A stretch of DNA of 64,000 nucleotides. Source: Tubiluchus corallicola (Eukaryota > Priapulida > Priapulimorpha > Priapulimorphida > Tubiluchidae). Below the pieces are notes generated by a model. That model saw only the letters and a program-made list of their open reading frames with translations, did no database searches and had not been told where the DNA came from. Below are positions 1-12,800 of the stretch, in pieces. The stretch lies in assembly GCA_030141605.1 (NCBI GenBank), contig JAQGDQ010000359.1, positions 175,242 through 239,241 of the forward strand. Direction: 5' to 3'. The translations under genes and the position numbers were made by a program. Within the stretch, counting starts at the first letter, position 1. Each line of letters opens with the position of its first letter.

Positions 1-3000
1 CAGTGTGATGTAAATAGTGTCTTAGCTTGTTAATGTTAAGAGACAGATTAATTACTAAAATAATAATGAGTGTGATTAATGTTGTAAATATCTTGATAAC
101 AGTGTTAGCCAATGCTGGATGCTATGTGTTGCTAAGTGCCTAATGTAATTTTAAGCAGCTCAAATTGGTAAAATGACTTATTTATAGTTTTTGATTTTTA
201 AGTTGTAATATAAAGGCATTCCATATCTAAACATTATGAACTATTACTGTGGCCAAATGATTAATGATCTGAAAATTCCATGAGTGGTTGCCAAGTGCGA
301 ATTATTCGTTGTCAAGTGCAAAGTATTTCAGAAGCAAACCTAATCTTGAAAAAAACATTTTCTATTCTAATTGGGCAATACAAGTCCATTTCTAGCTACA
401 ATTTTACTTTCCCATATTTTGACTGAAAATAGCCAAAAAGTGCCGACAAGCAAAGTGTAAATTGCTTAGTAGGACAGCTTAGTAGGATTGCTTAGTAGTA
501 TTTTCATAGAAGTAAAAAAAGCTTTGATGTGAGAAAGCTGCAGTTTTATTGCTTACAGAAGAGTACGGAGTAAGAGATGTTAACTGGGATAACTATAATA
601 AGGTATTTCTAAGTTACCAGAATAAAAAGTTATTAGTATTTAGTAAGCATATAAAGGCTTGTCATTTATATCACAAAACATTTATTGTTACAGTAACACA
701 AAATTATTATGTGTATCAAATTAAGTCTATATTTTATACTATACAAAAATTCACTGCCAGTGCAAGAGACCTATAGTTGCTCTAACTGTAAATAAAATTA
801 TTTATATTGGGAGATGACCTAGTGTGGATTTCCAAAAACTACATTCAGGTGCGTAATGTTAATAGCTGTTATGGAATTCATGTATTATAACCTTTTAAAT
901 TGTTGGTCTGTCTAAATGATTCTTGTCCTGGGCCTAATTAAGGGATTACGTTTAAATTTTGTAAATTCATTAGCTTTCAAGCAATTTTAAATTATCAGCA
1001 AGACAGGTAATTAATTAGCTATAGTTAACCCAGGAATTTTTTTAATATTTGTGTATGCTCTCTGTGTTCTTTGGATCATATTCTGTTGATATGCAGATGA
1101 TGTAACATGCTGAAATATAATTTGTGCAAATCACTCAGTGTGCCAATGATCATAACCAATAAATTTAGCATTTCTGGACTATGAAAATGTTAAACAAAGA
1201 CAGATATGAAGCCAATAGCTGAGAAAACCCAAATTACACATGTAATTAGTCACTTACTCGTTGGTTACTAATCATATTATTTTAGATCTTAATCTTTGCT
1301 GTTTATTTTTGCTTGTAACGACTAATATAAAAGTAATTTTTCTCGGATATTATTTATTTAGGTGTGAAACTTATCTGCTAGCACAGTGTAACTATGTGAA
1401 TTGCAGGTGCTTAGAGGCAAATATCTGCACAGCTGCGGTGCAGATTGTTTCTTAAATAGCTCCCCAAGACTACCTGCTTTTATTTTTGCATATAGACATA
1501 AATGTTTCAGTAAAAATGAAATGAATTTATAAATTGTACAGCTGAATGAGAATTTTGCATTGAACACATCAAAGCTCATGCACGCACACACACACACACA
1601 TGTAGATATATACAGTGCCGGATGTTAAGCTGAAACACGTCTGCACACGGTAACTTTTGTTTGGGATACGAGTACACTCAACTGACACATGACTAATTGA
1701 TTGCTTTTTGTTGGTCTCATCTGGTTTCGTATTATGGAAATTGTTGTACCGACTTCCGAGCCCGCATACGGGACCATGGTGAGTTTTTGTGACAGAAAAA
1801 TAAGCATGACTAACAAAACATTTGTGCATAGAAAACTTGAAAGAAAACATATATCTGGTGTGCTTAAGAACAAACATCTATGTCTTACAAATTCTTGCCT
1901 GCGAATTTTGTTTCGTATGCGACTTGTATTACAAGCAGACTGAACCTTGCTTCTAGACGAGTTTTGATTTAAAACTGTTGAGTGACAACAGTTCATGACC
2001 ATCTTCTGTGATTTGTAGGGTTTTAAATTATTTTTTGTAATTTTGTGGATATTAAATATTTCTAATAAAGTGAATAAAATTTTCCTGGTTATTTTTCTCT
2101 CAAGTTTAACCCGCAAGTCTCTGCTTTACTTTAAAACGATGAATAACTATTGACAGTGTTTCTAGACGTTTTCCTCTAATAGATAAAACTAAAAAGGAGA
2201 GAGAGAGAGTGCAAGAGTGAACAAGAAGAGAGAGGGGGAAGGAGAGAGAATGAGAAAGAGATAGAAGTTAAGATTGGAGAAAAAGTGACAGAGATATAGA
2301 ACGAAAGGGGAGAGAATGAAGAAAGGATGAGGTAAAGAGCAAAGTGTAAAAGACAATTGGGATGATGAGAGGGGGGAAAGGATAGAGAGGGAAGGAAAAT
2401 GGGAGAGGGGGAGACAGAGGCAGGGAAGGAAGTTTAAGGGGGAAGCAGAAAATGCTTTACCTTACCAAAATAGCAGATTTAGCGATTAAAAAATCTCTGG
2501 GAAACATTTTTCGAGTTTTCTAGGAAAAATTTTTCTGGGAAATGGTTTTTCTGTGAAAAAAATATGTGGGAAAACGGACCTAAATCATAGTAAGTGGAGC
2601 CAAAGCTCACAAGGAACAAGATGAAAACGCTTTAATATTATTCCAAAAATAGTATTAGGATTCTTTCCTTTTTCTTTCACCTGAAGATAATGTACAAGTG
2701 TAGATTTAAAAACGTGTTTTTCCTTGCTTTAAAATGTAGCATTTCGCTGTAAGAGTAAGCTATAAGAGTTATTTTAAACGAGTAAACGTCACTGTAAAAA
2801 TTGGTGATGTAACAATTTACATGTCGCTAATAACTGTTTTATGTTGATGTACCTAGATTTCTATCTAGTAGAAATAACGAAATACAGTACACCATTATGC
2901 GTGTTACCGAACTACTTTATTTACAATGCGTTCTGACGCATTAATACATAACATCTCCTTTCTTTTGAACAAAAGTAAACAATAACAGGGCATTGTTAAC

Positions 3001-3379
3001 AACAATAGTAAACATCCTTAAAGTAAACGTAACAGTAAAATTGACTTTGCCACTTTTCTTGAACTTTAAATTACAAAATGACTTTCATTACAGTTAAAAA
3101 TGAATTAAGTTCTAGAAACTAAAAGTAATAGAAACTTTTTTTGCACTTAGCACAAAACATTTTAAGTTAACTAATTATAATGCAGGGAAGTAACACTTAT
3201 TTTTACAACTACGTACTTAACATAGTCAATAAGAGTACTAGGAGGCTTTGAGAGTCTTCCAGACCTGGTAAATACTGGCATTTTTTATGCTGAAATTTGA
3301 GGACGTGGTAGGTTGTGTTTCTGGTGTTGATAGCATGTTTGGATTAGAGGCTGTTCAGTTACTATAAAATGACATTCAT
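1..3379. other. Non-coding sequence, no gene recognised
   Basis: No open frame here resembles a protein family I know, and no exon with plausible homology to the RETSAT gene further right could be found. The stretch probably lies inside or upstream of a long RETSAT intron. It holds a short CA repeat near 1580-1600 and a purine-rich tract from about 2190 to 2450. The rest looks like ordinary AT-rich intergenic or intronic DNA. Confidence 0.5.
2190..2455 (+). repeat. Purine-rich (GA) low-complexity tract
   Basis: About 260 bases are nearly all G and A on the plus strand, with GAGAGA runs and scattered GGGG blocks. Such homopurine tracts can adopt triplex structures and are common microsatellite-like sequence. 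No coding or transposon signature is attached. Confidence 0.7.
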
Positions 3380-4145
3380 CTAGGTAATTTTCTTGTTCAA
3401 ATATATCTGTTTCTTGGGTTTCAACAAATCACGTCTGTTTCTTCTCCGGACTCTACCTGATGGAGTAAGTACATTGTATGAACGTGGTTGAAGAGGTTGC
3501 CTATCTTGAGGTAATAAAAGTGCTGGCTGCCATTTGTCTTCATGTCTAACCCGAACAGTACCTCCATGTTTTAATGGACTAAGAGTTCTCGACACTCTGT
3601 CAAAATAGTGTTTTGCCTTCTGTCTGTATTCATGTAGCTTTTCTTGTACATGTTCTGGTTGTTGTATTTTCGGGCTTAACAGTGTTGGATTTGTTGGTAA
3701 TTTCGTTCGTGTTTGTTGAATATTCTTTGCGCCGGTGATCCAGTTACGTCATCTCTTGGTGTATTACTGTGATTAAGTAGCGCTAAGTACGGATATTTTC
3801 TAGATTCGTAGCATTTAATAAGTATGTTCTTGGTTATACCAACTGATTTCTCTACTAATCCATTAGCTTGTGAGTGTCTTGGTGATATGCGGCTATGATC
3901 AAAGGCAAATTGATGTGCAAATTCAGCAAAGTCATTGCTACTAAATGGAGGACCATTATCGGTTGTGTCGTGAGTACAAAACCATTTTTTGAGTTGTCTT
4001 GTGACCGTAGATGCTTTAGAATCTCGTTCTAATTTCTCAATCTCAAAAAATTCACTGTAGTAGTCAGTACAAATTAACCACTTGTAACCTAAGCAGTCAA
4101 ACAGATCAGATGCTACATGTATCCAATGGCCCTGGAAAGGTTCTA
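3380..4145 (-). pseudogene. Ty3/Gypsy-type integrase fragment (degenerate)
   Basis: On the minus strand this reads as the integrase core and C-terminal tail of a retrotransposon polyprotein. It starts near a strand of the form DLFDCLGYKWLICTDYYS, then has the second catalytic Asp in DNGPPFSS, the catalytic Glu in QANGLVEK, the SPAQ motif, and a C-terminal block ending in a PRSY...RRNRRDLL motif that is typical of this tail. The frame changes once, after SPAQRIF near 3735, so no single frame spans it. No protease, RT or LTR was found next to it. A C-homopolymer lies just outside at about 4186. It is an old relic, most likely inside a RETSAT intron. Confidence 0.8.
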
Positions 4146-5824
4146 CAGCTTTTAATTTAGGCTACTGCCAACTTAGCTTTGCACCCCCCCCCCAATAAAG
4201 TGGCAAAAATGGCATTCAAAAATAACACCCACAATGGAACAATCAACATGTTTCGGTCATGTTGAGTTAGTTAGTTTACTATAACTCAACATGCAAGTTA
4301 AGTTAATTAGTAAATCTTTATACTTTATAGAATATAACATTGCAAACAACATTAATTTTGTAAAAATCATTTTCTGCCAAAGCCTGTCGTGTTTATTTTA
4401 AAGTATGTTCAAGCAAAGTGTGACATGTGACCAAAAATTGACTATACATAGTGACTGGCAAAGTGATGTCTGACTGCATTAGTCAGTCTGGTGTACGTCT
4501 GCCTATCTGGGACATATGGTAGATTTGCCAGACCGGTCAACAATAACATAGCTATAGAAGTGCTATATTCTGACATCAAGGGGTCAAGCAATATATCACA
4601 GCAAAAACTGAATGGGCTGCTGATGAGGCAGGCACAATATTTCTATCAGCATTTGTCTTCATTGGCTTTATTCGAGGGTGTTGTGTAGAGAATGTTTCTA
4701 CCAAGTATCTTCTACAGATGGCAAATATGGTGCAGTTTAAAATAAGTCTTATATGACAGACGCACAATATCCAAATGTGGTAGAAGCTGTACTTTTGGTT
4801 TGCGTTAATTACTTTACTGCAACAGTTAATGTGTTATTGCAGTTTGACCAAAGAATATAAAAGTTCAAAAATGCACCAAGGCACTTTAAGAGGTTGCATA
4901 TGTCTTAGTCTCCAAGAAATTCTTTACACTCAGCGTTTAAGTCAATGTAGTGAGCAAACAGCTTACGTTAATCTAAGAAGTTTGTCGTAAAATTTAATTA
5001 ATGTTCATTTACTAACATTTACAGTGATAATTATGTCTGTAGAATCTAGGTCTATTGAACAGTTGTCATGGCTTTGTAAAAACACACAATTAAAACAGGT
5101 TTAAAAGCTGTAAATAGTTGTTAAATTTAACTTAAACAGTAAATGAACTTCTAGCTTTTTTGAGGAAATAACTTTTCTGATGATATGGAGATTAACTGGC
5201 TCCTAAGCAACTTTGTTCTAACCCCCACTCTATTGTTCGTCATGTTCAGATGTAAAAAAAATTGATACCGTAGGAAAAAATGTTGCATAGGGAATGGACA
5301 GCTAAGGCAATTTGAATGGAAGAAGCAGTTGTAAGTGGCAGAAAACCACGATTTAGGGACAAATGAAATTATCATTTCGCTTTTATATGACCTACAATCT
5401 TGAATTGCTCACACACTATATCATCTAAAAAACTAGATCAGTTTAGTGCTTGGAAATCCCTGGTGAAAAACGAGATTGTCATCAGGCTAGTGCACAACAC
5501 TATAATTACTTAGTAACAATATTGCTCAAGTCTTGGAAACTATTATGTAACTATTATTTATTTATCATATCATATTGTAATACAGTCAAATCTCGTTATC
5601 GCCTTTCTACGCTTATTTTTCTCCACTTTTTCATGCAGGAACAATTATGTTTTTCTTTCAAAGTAATTCTATTATGTTTTTCTTATCAATTATATCATAT
5701 CTACTGTTTGAAGAAACATTTTTACATTATTATATTTCGTTTTAGTAATACCTTAGAGTTCATTTGGTGTTTGAGAATGGATTATTTGCTTTTACATTAT
5801 TTCTTTAATTACTTGACTTTTTAG
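4146..5824. other. Non-coding, probable RETSAT intron
   Basis: Nothing recognisable beyond a poly-C run near 4186-4195. The stretch ends in a T-rich acceptor tract and an AG at 5823-5824 that opens the first visible RETSAT exon. The preceding RETSAT exon (expected to carry a DPTW-type motif) was not found here and may lie outside the window. Confidence 0.5.
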
Positions 5825-8688
5825 GCAAGTCAGTGTGCACAGTAGTGACTCATGGTAACTGGAACTGGTTCTATCAGTGGAAGGACAATCGTGTGATGAA
5901 GCGAGGTGATGTTTATGATGCTATAAAGAAAGCAATAGGCCACCACATGTGGGAACAGACACTGAAAATTTTTCCACAACTAGAAGACAAGGTCTGAAAT
6001 GCTTTTTTATTGACAGTTAGTGTGGTTATTTAAATACCTCTTGGCCCTCGTAAATGCACCTTATCTACTTTTCAGTTTTAATTTTCTTAGTCCTTTGAAA
6101 AGGTAGTATTAATTGACTTGTCATATAGAAGTAATGCCTTGTTGGCTGTGTGTCTACTCTACTTATGTTCTGAAGTTTGTGCCAGCTATGGGCAACATTC
6201 CATCATGCTTGGAGTGCAATAAAGTTGCATTTTGCCTAGATCTTTAAGTTTCCGATAATAATCATTATCAATGGGTAATCTACTATAAGTGTGTAAACAC
6301 CATAACGTAATATTTCCCAAAACTCACATTTACCGAACCTGAAACTAACCAAACATTTACGCTTTCATCAAAAAGTTTATTTGCTCAGAATTTATTTCTG
6401 TTCAATTTCGCCAGGGTACAGTCCTTAAGATAAATGCAGATGGGCAACCATTTAGCAGAATTAGTCCAAGAGATTTCTCAATGTAGTGAACACTTTTATT
6501 CTTTCTAAAAATGTTATCATCTTTCTCAATCCGATCACAAAAGTTCCTCAAAACATTCTCAGTAGTTTCCTTACCAATATGAATACACACATTCAATATT
6601 ATGCCCGATTACATGAAGCAACAAATAAAAATATTTTAGGAAAAGGTGTAGATATAAAACTGAACTTTAATGTCAGTGTTGAAATACTGACCCAAAAATT
6701 TGGTTTTTATTTTTTATACTTGCAATTTCTTTTTTTCATGCATTTCAAGAGTTTATTCATTTCCACACTGCATCTTACAATAATAGTACTAAAATACAGA
6801 TAATTATACAGTAAAGTAAATACAAATACAAATGCAGTATAGTCCAGATAATACAAGTAAAAACTTCAGTAGCTAGCACATACAGTTGCAATAGCACATT
6901 CACTAGGCTTTCAAATTACAATGCACAATAATTTTGATGAAAAATTATTCATCATTGCCATATTCACTTGTCTATATATTTTTGCACATACACGTACATG
7001 TCTTACCATGCTTTCTTTCACTATGCTTTCATGAGTTTTGGTAGTACTTTACGTACAGTATTTTATATAGGTTGAGTACTTTGACATTGGTTCACCGCTG
7101 AGTAATAATTATTATTTGGGATCTATGAAAGGAGAAATCTATGGTGCTGATCAGGATCTTGCCCGATTTTCTGATCCCGACGTCCTTATGAACTTGAGGC
7201 CAGATACAGACATACCGGGTCTGCTTTTGACTGGTAAGTAGCGGCAGCTGCGATATCTCAAAAAAAACTTTTAAAAATGAACTTGCAAAGTAGGGATTCC
7301 CAAACTATTTCAGAAAACTTTTTACCTTGTCCGTTGTGGAAAGGTGGGATGCTGTGACTGATGCTAAAACATTAGGTACCTATTTGCCCGCTAATGTTGG
7401 GCACAACACGTGTGCATGTAAGCTAACTTAATGTACATCTTTGAGTTTGTATATTGTCATCTTACTTGCCAGGCCCTGAGAGCGAAGTTGCTTCATAGAA
7501 AGGAGATATAACCTTTTCTTTAACGTACTACAAGAGCTAAAGCAGTAAATTGTTATAATGCTATTAAACAGTTTAGGTAACTTTCAGCTGCTTCGATATA
7601 ATTGAGATTTAGGTTACTCTGCTAAATTCATTTTAAAATTCCATGTTGCAATGATTTCGACCTAAAATTAGCAGAGCTGAGCATTGTTACGTTGTACACC
7701 TGAGGTGCAGCATCTGCACCATTATAGCACATGCTAATGGAAAAATCTTAATATCCATTCATGCTTTTATAATAATCTTATTTATGTTCAGCAAAATCTT
7801 GCTAATTTTGCTGAAATAGCATACAATTTTTTCAAGAAGGAAATCATTATGGTTTAGTGCAGGGGTGTGCAAATTATCTGACTAGCCGGGCCACATTAAA
7901 CTTTCCCGCAATTCCTGCGGGTCACAGGCAGTTTGATCAAGGAGCCAAGTACAGAAAGGCCTAATAATGATTTTTTTTGCATCCGACCTGCGTACATCAT
8001 TGCTACTACACTCAAGAAACTATTTTAGAAGTTATTAAAATTTATATTACAAACCATATATTTCTACTTTCAGGACAGATAGTGGTAATTTCATTACAAT
8101 GCATATTAGTAATGTGTATCACACAGTCTGTGTAGTACAGTGACATTAAGCTACAACCGTCTTATAAGGGTTAATGGCATCCGATCTAGTAGAAAAAACT
8201 ACCCGCACCATCTTTGGGATCGTAGCACGGACTTCAGCTGGATACACTCAATTAATCGCCCGGGCTGCACTTTCATTAGGTTGACAAATCTCTTCGCAGG
8301 CCGCACAAATTCTCTCGGCGGGCCGCAAGTGGCCCGCGGGTCGCAATTTGCACACCCCTGGTTTAGTGGTATTTCACTGTAGTTACTTTCCACTTGAATA
8401 TTGTTGCTTTCCACATGTTAAAATAGCTCCATAATGAGGGGGTTATTACAACTTTTGCATATTAGATTAAATTTATCCAGTTATTCGAAAAATTCCTCTG
8501 CAGTAACTAACTAGAAGTTGTGATGCATTTCAGGCCAAGATATTACCAGCTGTGGGTTTGCAGGAGCTCTTTCCGGAGCTGTGCTGTGCGCCTCAAAGGT
8601 TCTCAATCGAAACCTGTGGAACGATCTTGCCAAATTCAAAAATGAACTGTACAAAGGGAAAAGTGCATCTATGAAAAAGACCAAATAA
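5825..8688 (+). CDS. RETSAT: Retinol saturase (all-trans-retinol 13,14-reductase), C-terminal exons
   Basis: Three exons, 5825-5991, 7071-7233 and 8534-8688, join in phase to give about 161 C-terminal residues. RETSAT is an ER-membrane FAD oxidoreductase of the phytoene-desaturase/CrtISO-like family that saturates the C13-C14 bond of all-trans-retinol. The match rests on family blocks I recognise: NWNWFYQW, then a KRGDVYDAIKKAIG block ending FPQLEDK; GSPLSNNYYLGS; GEIYGADQDLARF; IPGLLLTGQDITSCGF; and ASKVLNRNLW. The LTGQD...CGF block is the C-terminal FAD-binding end of the fold. Donors are GTCTGA and GTAAGT. The protein ends KKTK, a dilysine (KKxx) ER-retrieval signal; known vertebrate RETSATs also end in a dilysine. 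The N-terminal three quarters, including the dinucleotide-binding motif, are outside the window or beyond an intron of more than 5 kb. A hAT MITE lies in the second visible intron. Confidence 0.87.
7860..8360. mobile_element. hAT-type MITE, 501 bp, with perfect 8-bp TSD
   Basis: Inverted termini CAGGGGTGTGCAAATT face each other, and the element is flanked by identical 8-bp copies of GTTTAGTG at 7852-7859 and 8361-8368. CAG-starting termini and 8-bp duplications are the hallmark of hAT elements. It has no transposase frame. A second copy of the same family lies at 57142-57615. It sits in a RETSAT intron between the last two exons. Confidence 0.93.
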
Positions 8689-9421
8689 ATAGTTAAGCAG
8701 TAAACACTATACGAGCACGATAGAATCAGGGCAGCTACACAAAAAAACGTTTGTGATACGTTACTGATTTGTTATTTTAAAATTTGCATTATCTAATCAT
8801 TTCAAAATTTGGTCAGTAAATTGTTGTTACATGTGGTCATATTTTGAAATGCAATTATTAACATGAAAGTGGGAGTTCATTTTTTTGTATCACGAGTTCG
8901 TTAAACCAATGACATTTAGTTCTTTAAATCTTTTTATTTTTAGATTGATGGATAGTGGTTGATAATTAAATCTTGTACCTACCAATTGTAATTACACGCT
9001 TTTTGTAAATTATAAGTTTGCCTTTGCTTACGTTGTTGTTAAAGTGCACTAGTAACAAGTTTATTAGCCTTTGACTACAAGATGTTGAGTAAACTTTGAA
9101 ACAGACTTGAAGTTAGTCTACAATTTGGCTTCATAGAGTAATATTGTTGCTGCTGTTGTAATCTGCGGCATTGTTAAAAATTCATCGTTGAATATTTAAG
9201 CAATTTACTTTTATGCTTTCTAAGTTTCTTTATTAAAATGTTACACTATTTTAATTAAATAAAACGTAACATTTAAATAAAACATTTTATTTAAGCGTTT
9301 TCAGAAAAAAGCAAACAATGCTATGTTAAATGTTAACATGGGAAAGATAAAATTCAGTACAGGAAAACAAAAATTCATCTTCACAATTCTAGTTTTTAGT
9401 TAAATGTCTAGATATTAATAC
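8689..9421 (+). other. RETSAT 3' UTR and downstream spacer
   Basis: Non-coding sequence after the RETSAT stop. A consensus AATAAA on the plus strand at 9258-9263, about 570 bases after the stop, is the best poly(A) signal. The gene then meets the tail-to-tail amidase copy. Confidence 0.5.
9258..9263 (+). terminator. Candidate RETSAT polyadenylation signal
   Basis: AATAAA in an AT-rich context downstream of the RETSAT stop codon; the first strong consensus hexamer I noticed in the putative 3' UTR. Confidence 0.4.
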
Positions 9422-9885
9422 TTAATAAACATAATTACAAACAATTATCAGCAAACCCATGACTTTCTCAGAATGGTGTCATCTCTGATTGTCTCAAATC
9501 TACATGTGATTTTATTTAATAAACATAATTACAAACAATTATCAGCAAACCCATGACTTTCTCAGAATGGTGTCATCTCTGATTGTTTCAAATCTGCATG
9601 TGATTTTATTTAATAAACATAATTACAAACAATTATCAGCAAACCCATGACTTTCTCAAAATGGTATCATCTCTGATTGTCTCAAATCCGCATGTGATTT
9701 TATTTAATAAACACAATTACAAACAATTATCAGCAAAGCCATGACTTTCTCAAAATGGTATCATCTCTGATTGTCTCAAATCCACATGTGATTTTATTTA
9801 ATAAACATAATTACAAACAATTATCAGCAAACCCATGACTTTCTCAAAATGGTGTCATCTCTGATTGTCTCAAATCCGTGTGCGA
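9422..9885. repeat. 94-bp tandem array containing the amidase stop codon
   Basis: Five near-identical units repeat with an exact 94-bp period (AATAAAC marks at 9424, 9518, 9612, 9706 and 9800). The rightmost unit is the end of the last coding exon of the minus-strand amidase copy, including its stop at 9824-9826. The units to its left are downstream copies of the same coding end plus 3' UTR. Each unit carries an AATAAA on the minus strand, so the array multiplies potential poly(A) signals. Confidence 0.9.
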
Positions 9886-12800
9886 TTTTGAAAATGGTGG
9901 CTTCGTCAAAGTGTTTTCCAATTATCATGACACCAATGGGGAGATGATCTTCTTTTGAGAAGCCAGCATTGATGGAGAGAGCTGGATGTCCAGTAAAGTT
10001 GAATGGTGTGGTGTTTTTAAGCCCTGCTGTCGTGATTCTTACATACTCTGAAAATCGAAAGAAACTTAATTACGTTGTAGAACTTTGCAATCATTTTATT
10101 GTAAAACGTATACAATGTTCACCTCAATCACAAAATTGAACAAACTGTCATAAAGTTAGCAATATGATATTTAACAGTAGAAAATTTGCATCCTTTCTCA
10201 ATGCAGTCTCTAGGTCAACTGAAACTTGCATGCCTGAGAGAATAAAGCTGTAATCACATGACCAGACATACAAGTTCCTATTCGAAGGTACATCACATTC
10301 ATGCATACAGACCATAAATGGAAAGGTCACCTATACTCTACAGACTACTAGTCAAACCAAAATCAAAGTCTACTTGGCTTCTTTGATAGCAGAATAAAGA
10401 TTATTGGTTTACAGAAAGCTGTGTTATAATGTTATAATTTTTCTCTATTTAAACTTGAATAAGAGAGTTAGAACCAGAATTAAAGCATGAAATTAGCAAT
10501 CTAATTACTCTGATTAATGAATATCTATAAAAGCAAAAGGAAACAATATTTAGAAACAAAATCAATCCCTGACAAACTTTGTATAATTAGAGTAAAACAA
10601 CGACTGTAGATGGCAGCATAGACTAATTCAGTACTTTAGTGTAGTTCACTGACAATTAAATGGGTCACATAATACTACAGTCGCGTACTCGGTACAATAA
10701 GCGACTGTTTTACTTGCCATTCACTGTACAAATGGAATGCACAATTTTCTAACATGTTTCTGGCATTGACATTTATTGTAATGTTCTCTGTGTTAAAGAT
10801 TAATAATTCTTAATAATAAAGAACTGCGTACAGACATTTCACTGTGCACTGATTTAGTTTTTGAAACTAAATATAAAGATGTTAACAATAGTGATACGTT
10901 TTGATAATTATTGCATCAGCAATTATTACTGTAATTATCGTATTCATGTTATTCTAGGAATATACTGCCGTATCGAATTTGGTGCTTATTTATAAATCCA
11001 TTCACTTTGCTTTTTCATTTATGCATTGGAATTAAGCAAAAAAATTTAAAGTCATTTATTTGTAAGGTTGTTTGAAAAATTTTGTATTTTCTTCCAGCAA
11101 TAGCGGCTGTCTTCAGTCAGTATAATAGCACACGAATGCCAAGTGTGGTATTTTTAGAGACACTCTCCTAGTTTTGCACAGGCAATGCAGCATACATATA
11201 AACAAATGTAGTAATAGATCTATATGCGTAATACATTTATCTGTCGCAGGTCACATATTACTAAAGAAAGAAGGAAATTTGTCATTTATACGTTAATCCA
11301 GAAATAATCTACAAGAACACGTTGTTGCATTATCCTGACACACCTTGCTAATAACTAACTACATGTTCAATATTGAATTTATTGTTCGAAATAATTTATT
11401 GTAGCTTAAAAACCAGATTATCAATATCGTATTGTTACGAAAAAGTATTGTACCATTATTATTTAGCCAGATTTGTATCATTTAACATCCCTAACAGTGG
11501 TGACTAGTGTATAAGTACTGTGGAACTGCAATACCATCTATTTTCACTCCATATTCTCGATAATATTCAATATAAGTCTTTTTTCTTTAGTTCTTTCTTT
11601 ATACTTGTATGGAACCAAAGCACGCGAGGTTAGTACTGTTTGCTTCACAGCCCAGCACAGTGCGCGCCAGCACAGTTTCTTGTCAGTTATCACATGCTTA
11701 CTGTGAATAGATCAAGCTCGGACTGCGATAATTTAGGTTATTAGTTAGCAAAAAAGTTTTTTGTTTAGTATTTTATAAAGTTTATGCATAAGCTTTTGAA
11801 TGTTTGTTTATTTAAAATTACAATTAAGATTAGAACATTAAAATTACATGTGTTTGATTCATTTTACACAGTATTTAAACAATGGCTAAAAATTTTCTGC
11901 ATCAGCACCCCAGTAATTTTAGCTACGAGCTGCCACTGATCCCTAACATTATACACTTCCTTTTTTATATACAGACAACAAACAGAAATCATAAATTGAC
12001 AAGGCAACAATGTAAACGATACCTGAGATAGAAACATCTTCAGTTGGTATCTTTGGAGGCAAGTGATTAATCGTTGGCATGACGATGACTTCATACTTCT
12101 CCAGCACTTCATCTTTGTTATCTCATTCATAATGTTCTTTCCCTTGCAGAAGAAGTGAAGTCCAAACTCTGCACGCACATACGCTGATGCTAACAGCGGA
12201 AACTTGGCAGTATGGGACAAGTATCCGGCATTTGTTTTGAATCCTTTGTGAAAAGCACCGTCCAGTGAAGAGGCGTTATACAACCTAAATCCAACACTAG
12301 TTGCTGAAAAGAGAAATTTTTTACTCAAGAGTCTATTAACTAGAGTGTTTATTTATATAGTTCCTCTGAAATTGGTAAGAGAAATAGGTATAAATTAAAA
12401 ACTACAAATTTGTACCTTGTAACCTGAACATCGCTTCACCTTCGCCATGCTGTAGTAAAGACACACAAAGTTCAGCAGCTAAAAAGGAAAGATAAGTACA
12501 GAATCAGACTACGGCAAGCAGACCCTACATATCACTACTAAGTTGACAGCAGCAAATACATATAAAAATTTCCTTTTGAGTAGAACACGTCCCATGTGAC
12601 AGTACGCAAAGCACAGCACGTCTCTGAAGGTTTCTAAATTGGCCATGTGAGCAGTCAATACAAACTGATATTCAGCACCGTAGTTGCGCACATCAATTGG
12701 ACGCAGTACAAACTTGAGAAAGGATTTCATATCTTTGATTTTCTTTTCAAATCTGTTGCACATTTTGTGTGTATTGTGCATCACCTGTTGCTTGTAATTT

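Noticed and set aside
1735-1790. Possible RETSAT exon ending before a GTGAGT donor
   Set aside because: The short reading MEIVVPTSEPAYGTM has a good donor but no acceptor or homology to RETSAT, and the phase does not join to the exon at 5825.
5446-5462. Micro-exon ending in Pro-Gly before the RETSAT exon at 5825
   Set aside because: The phase would fit, but only 16 bases lie between the AG and the GT, the acceptor lacks a pyrimidine tract, and the residues do not match the family.
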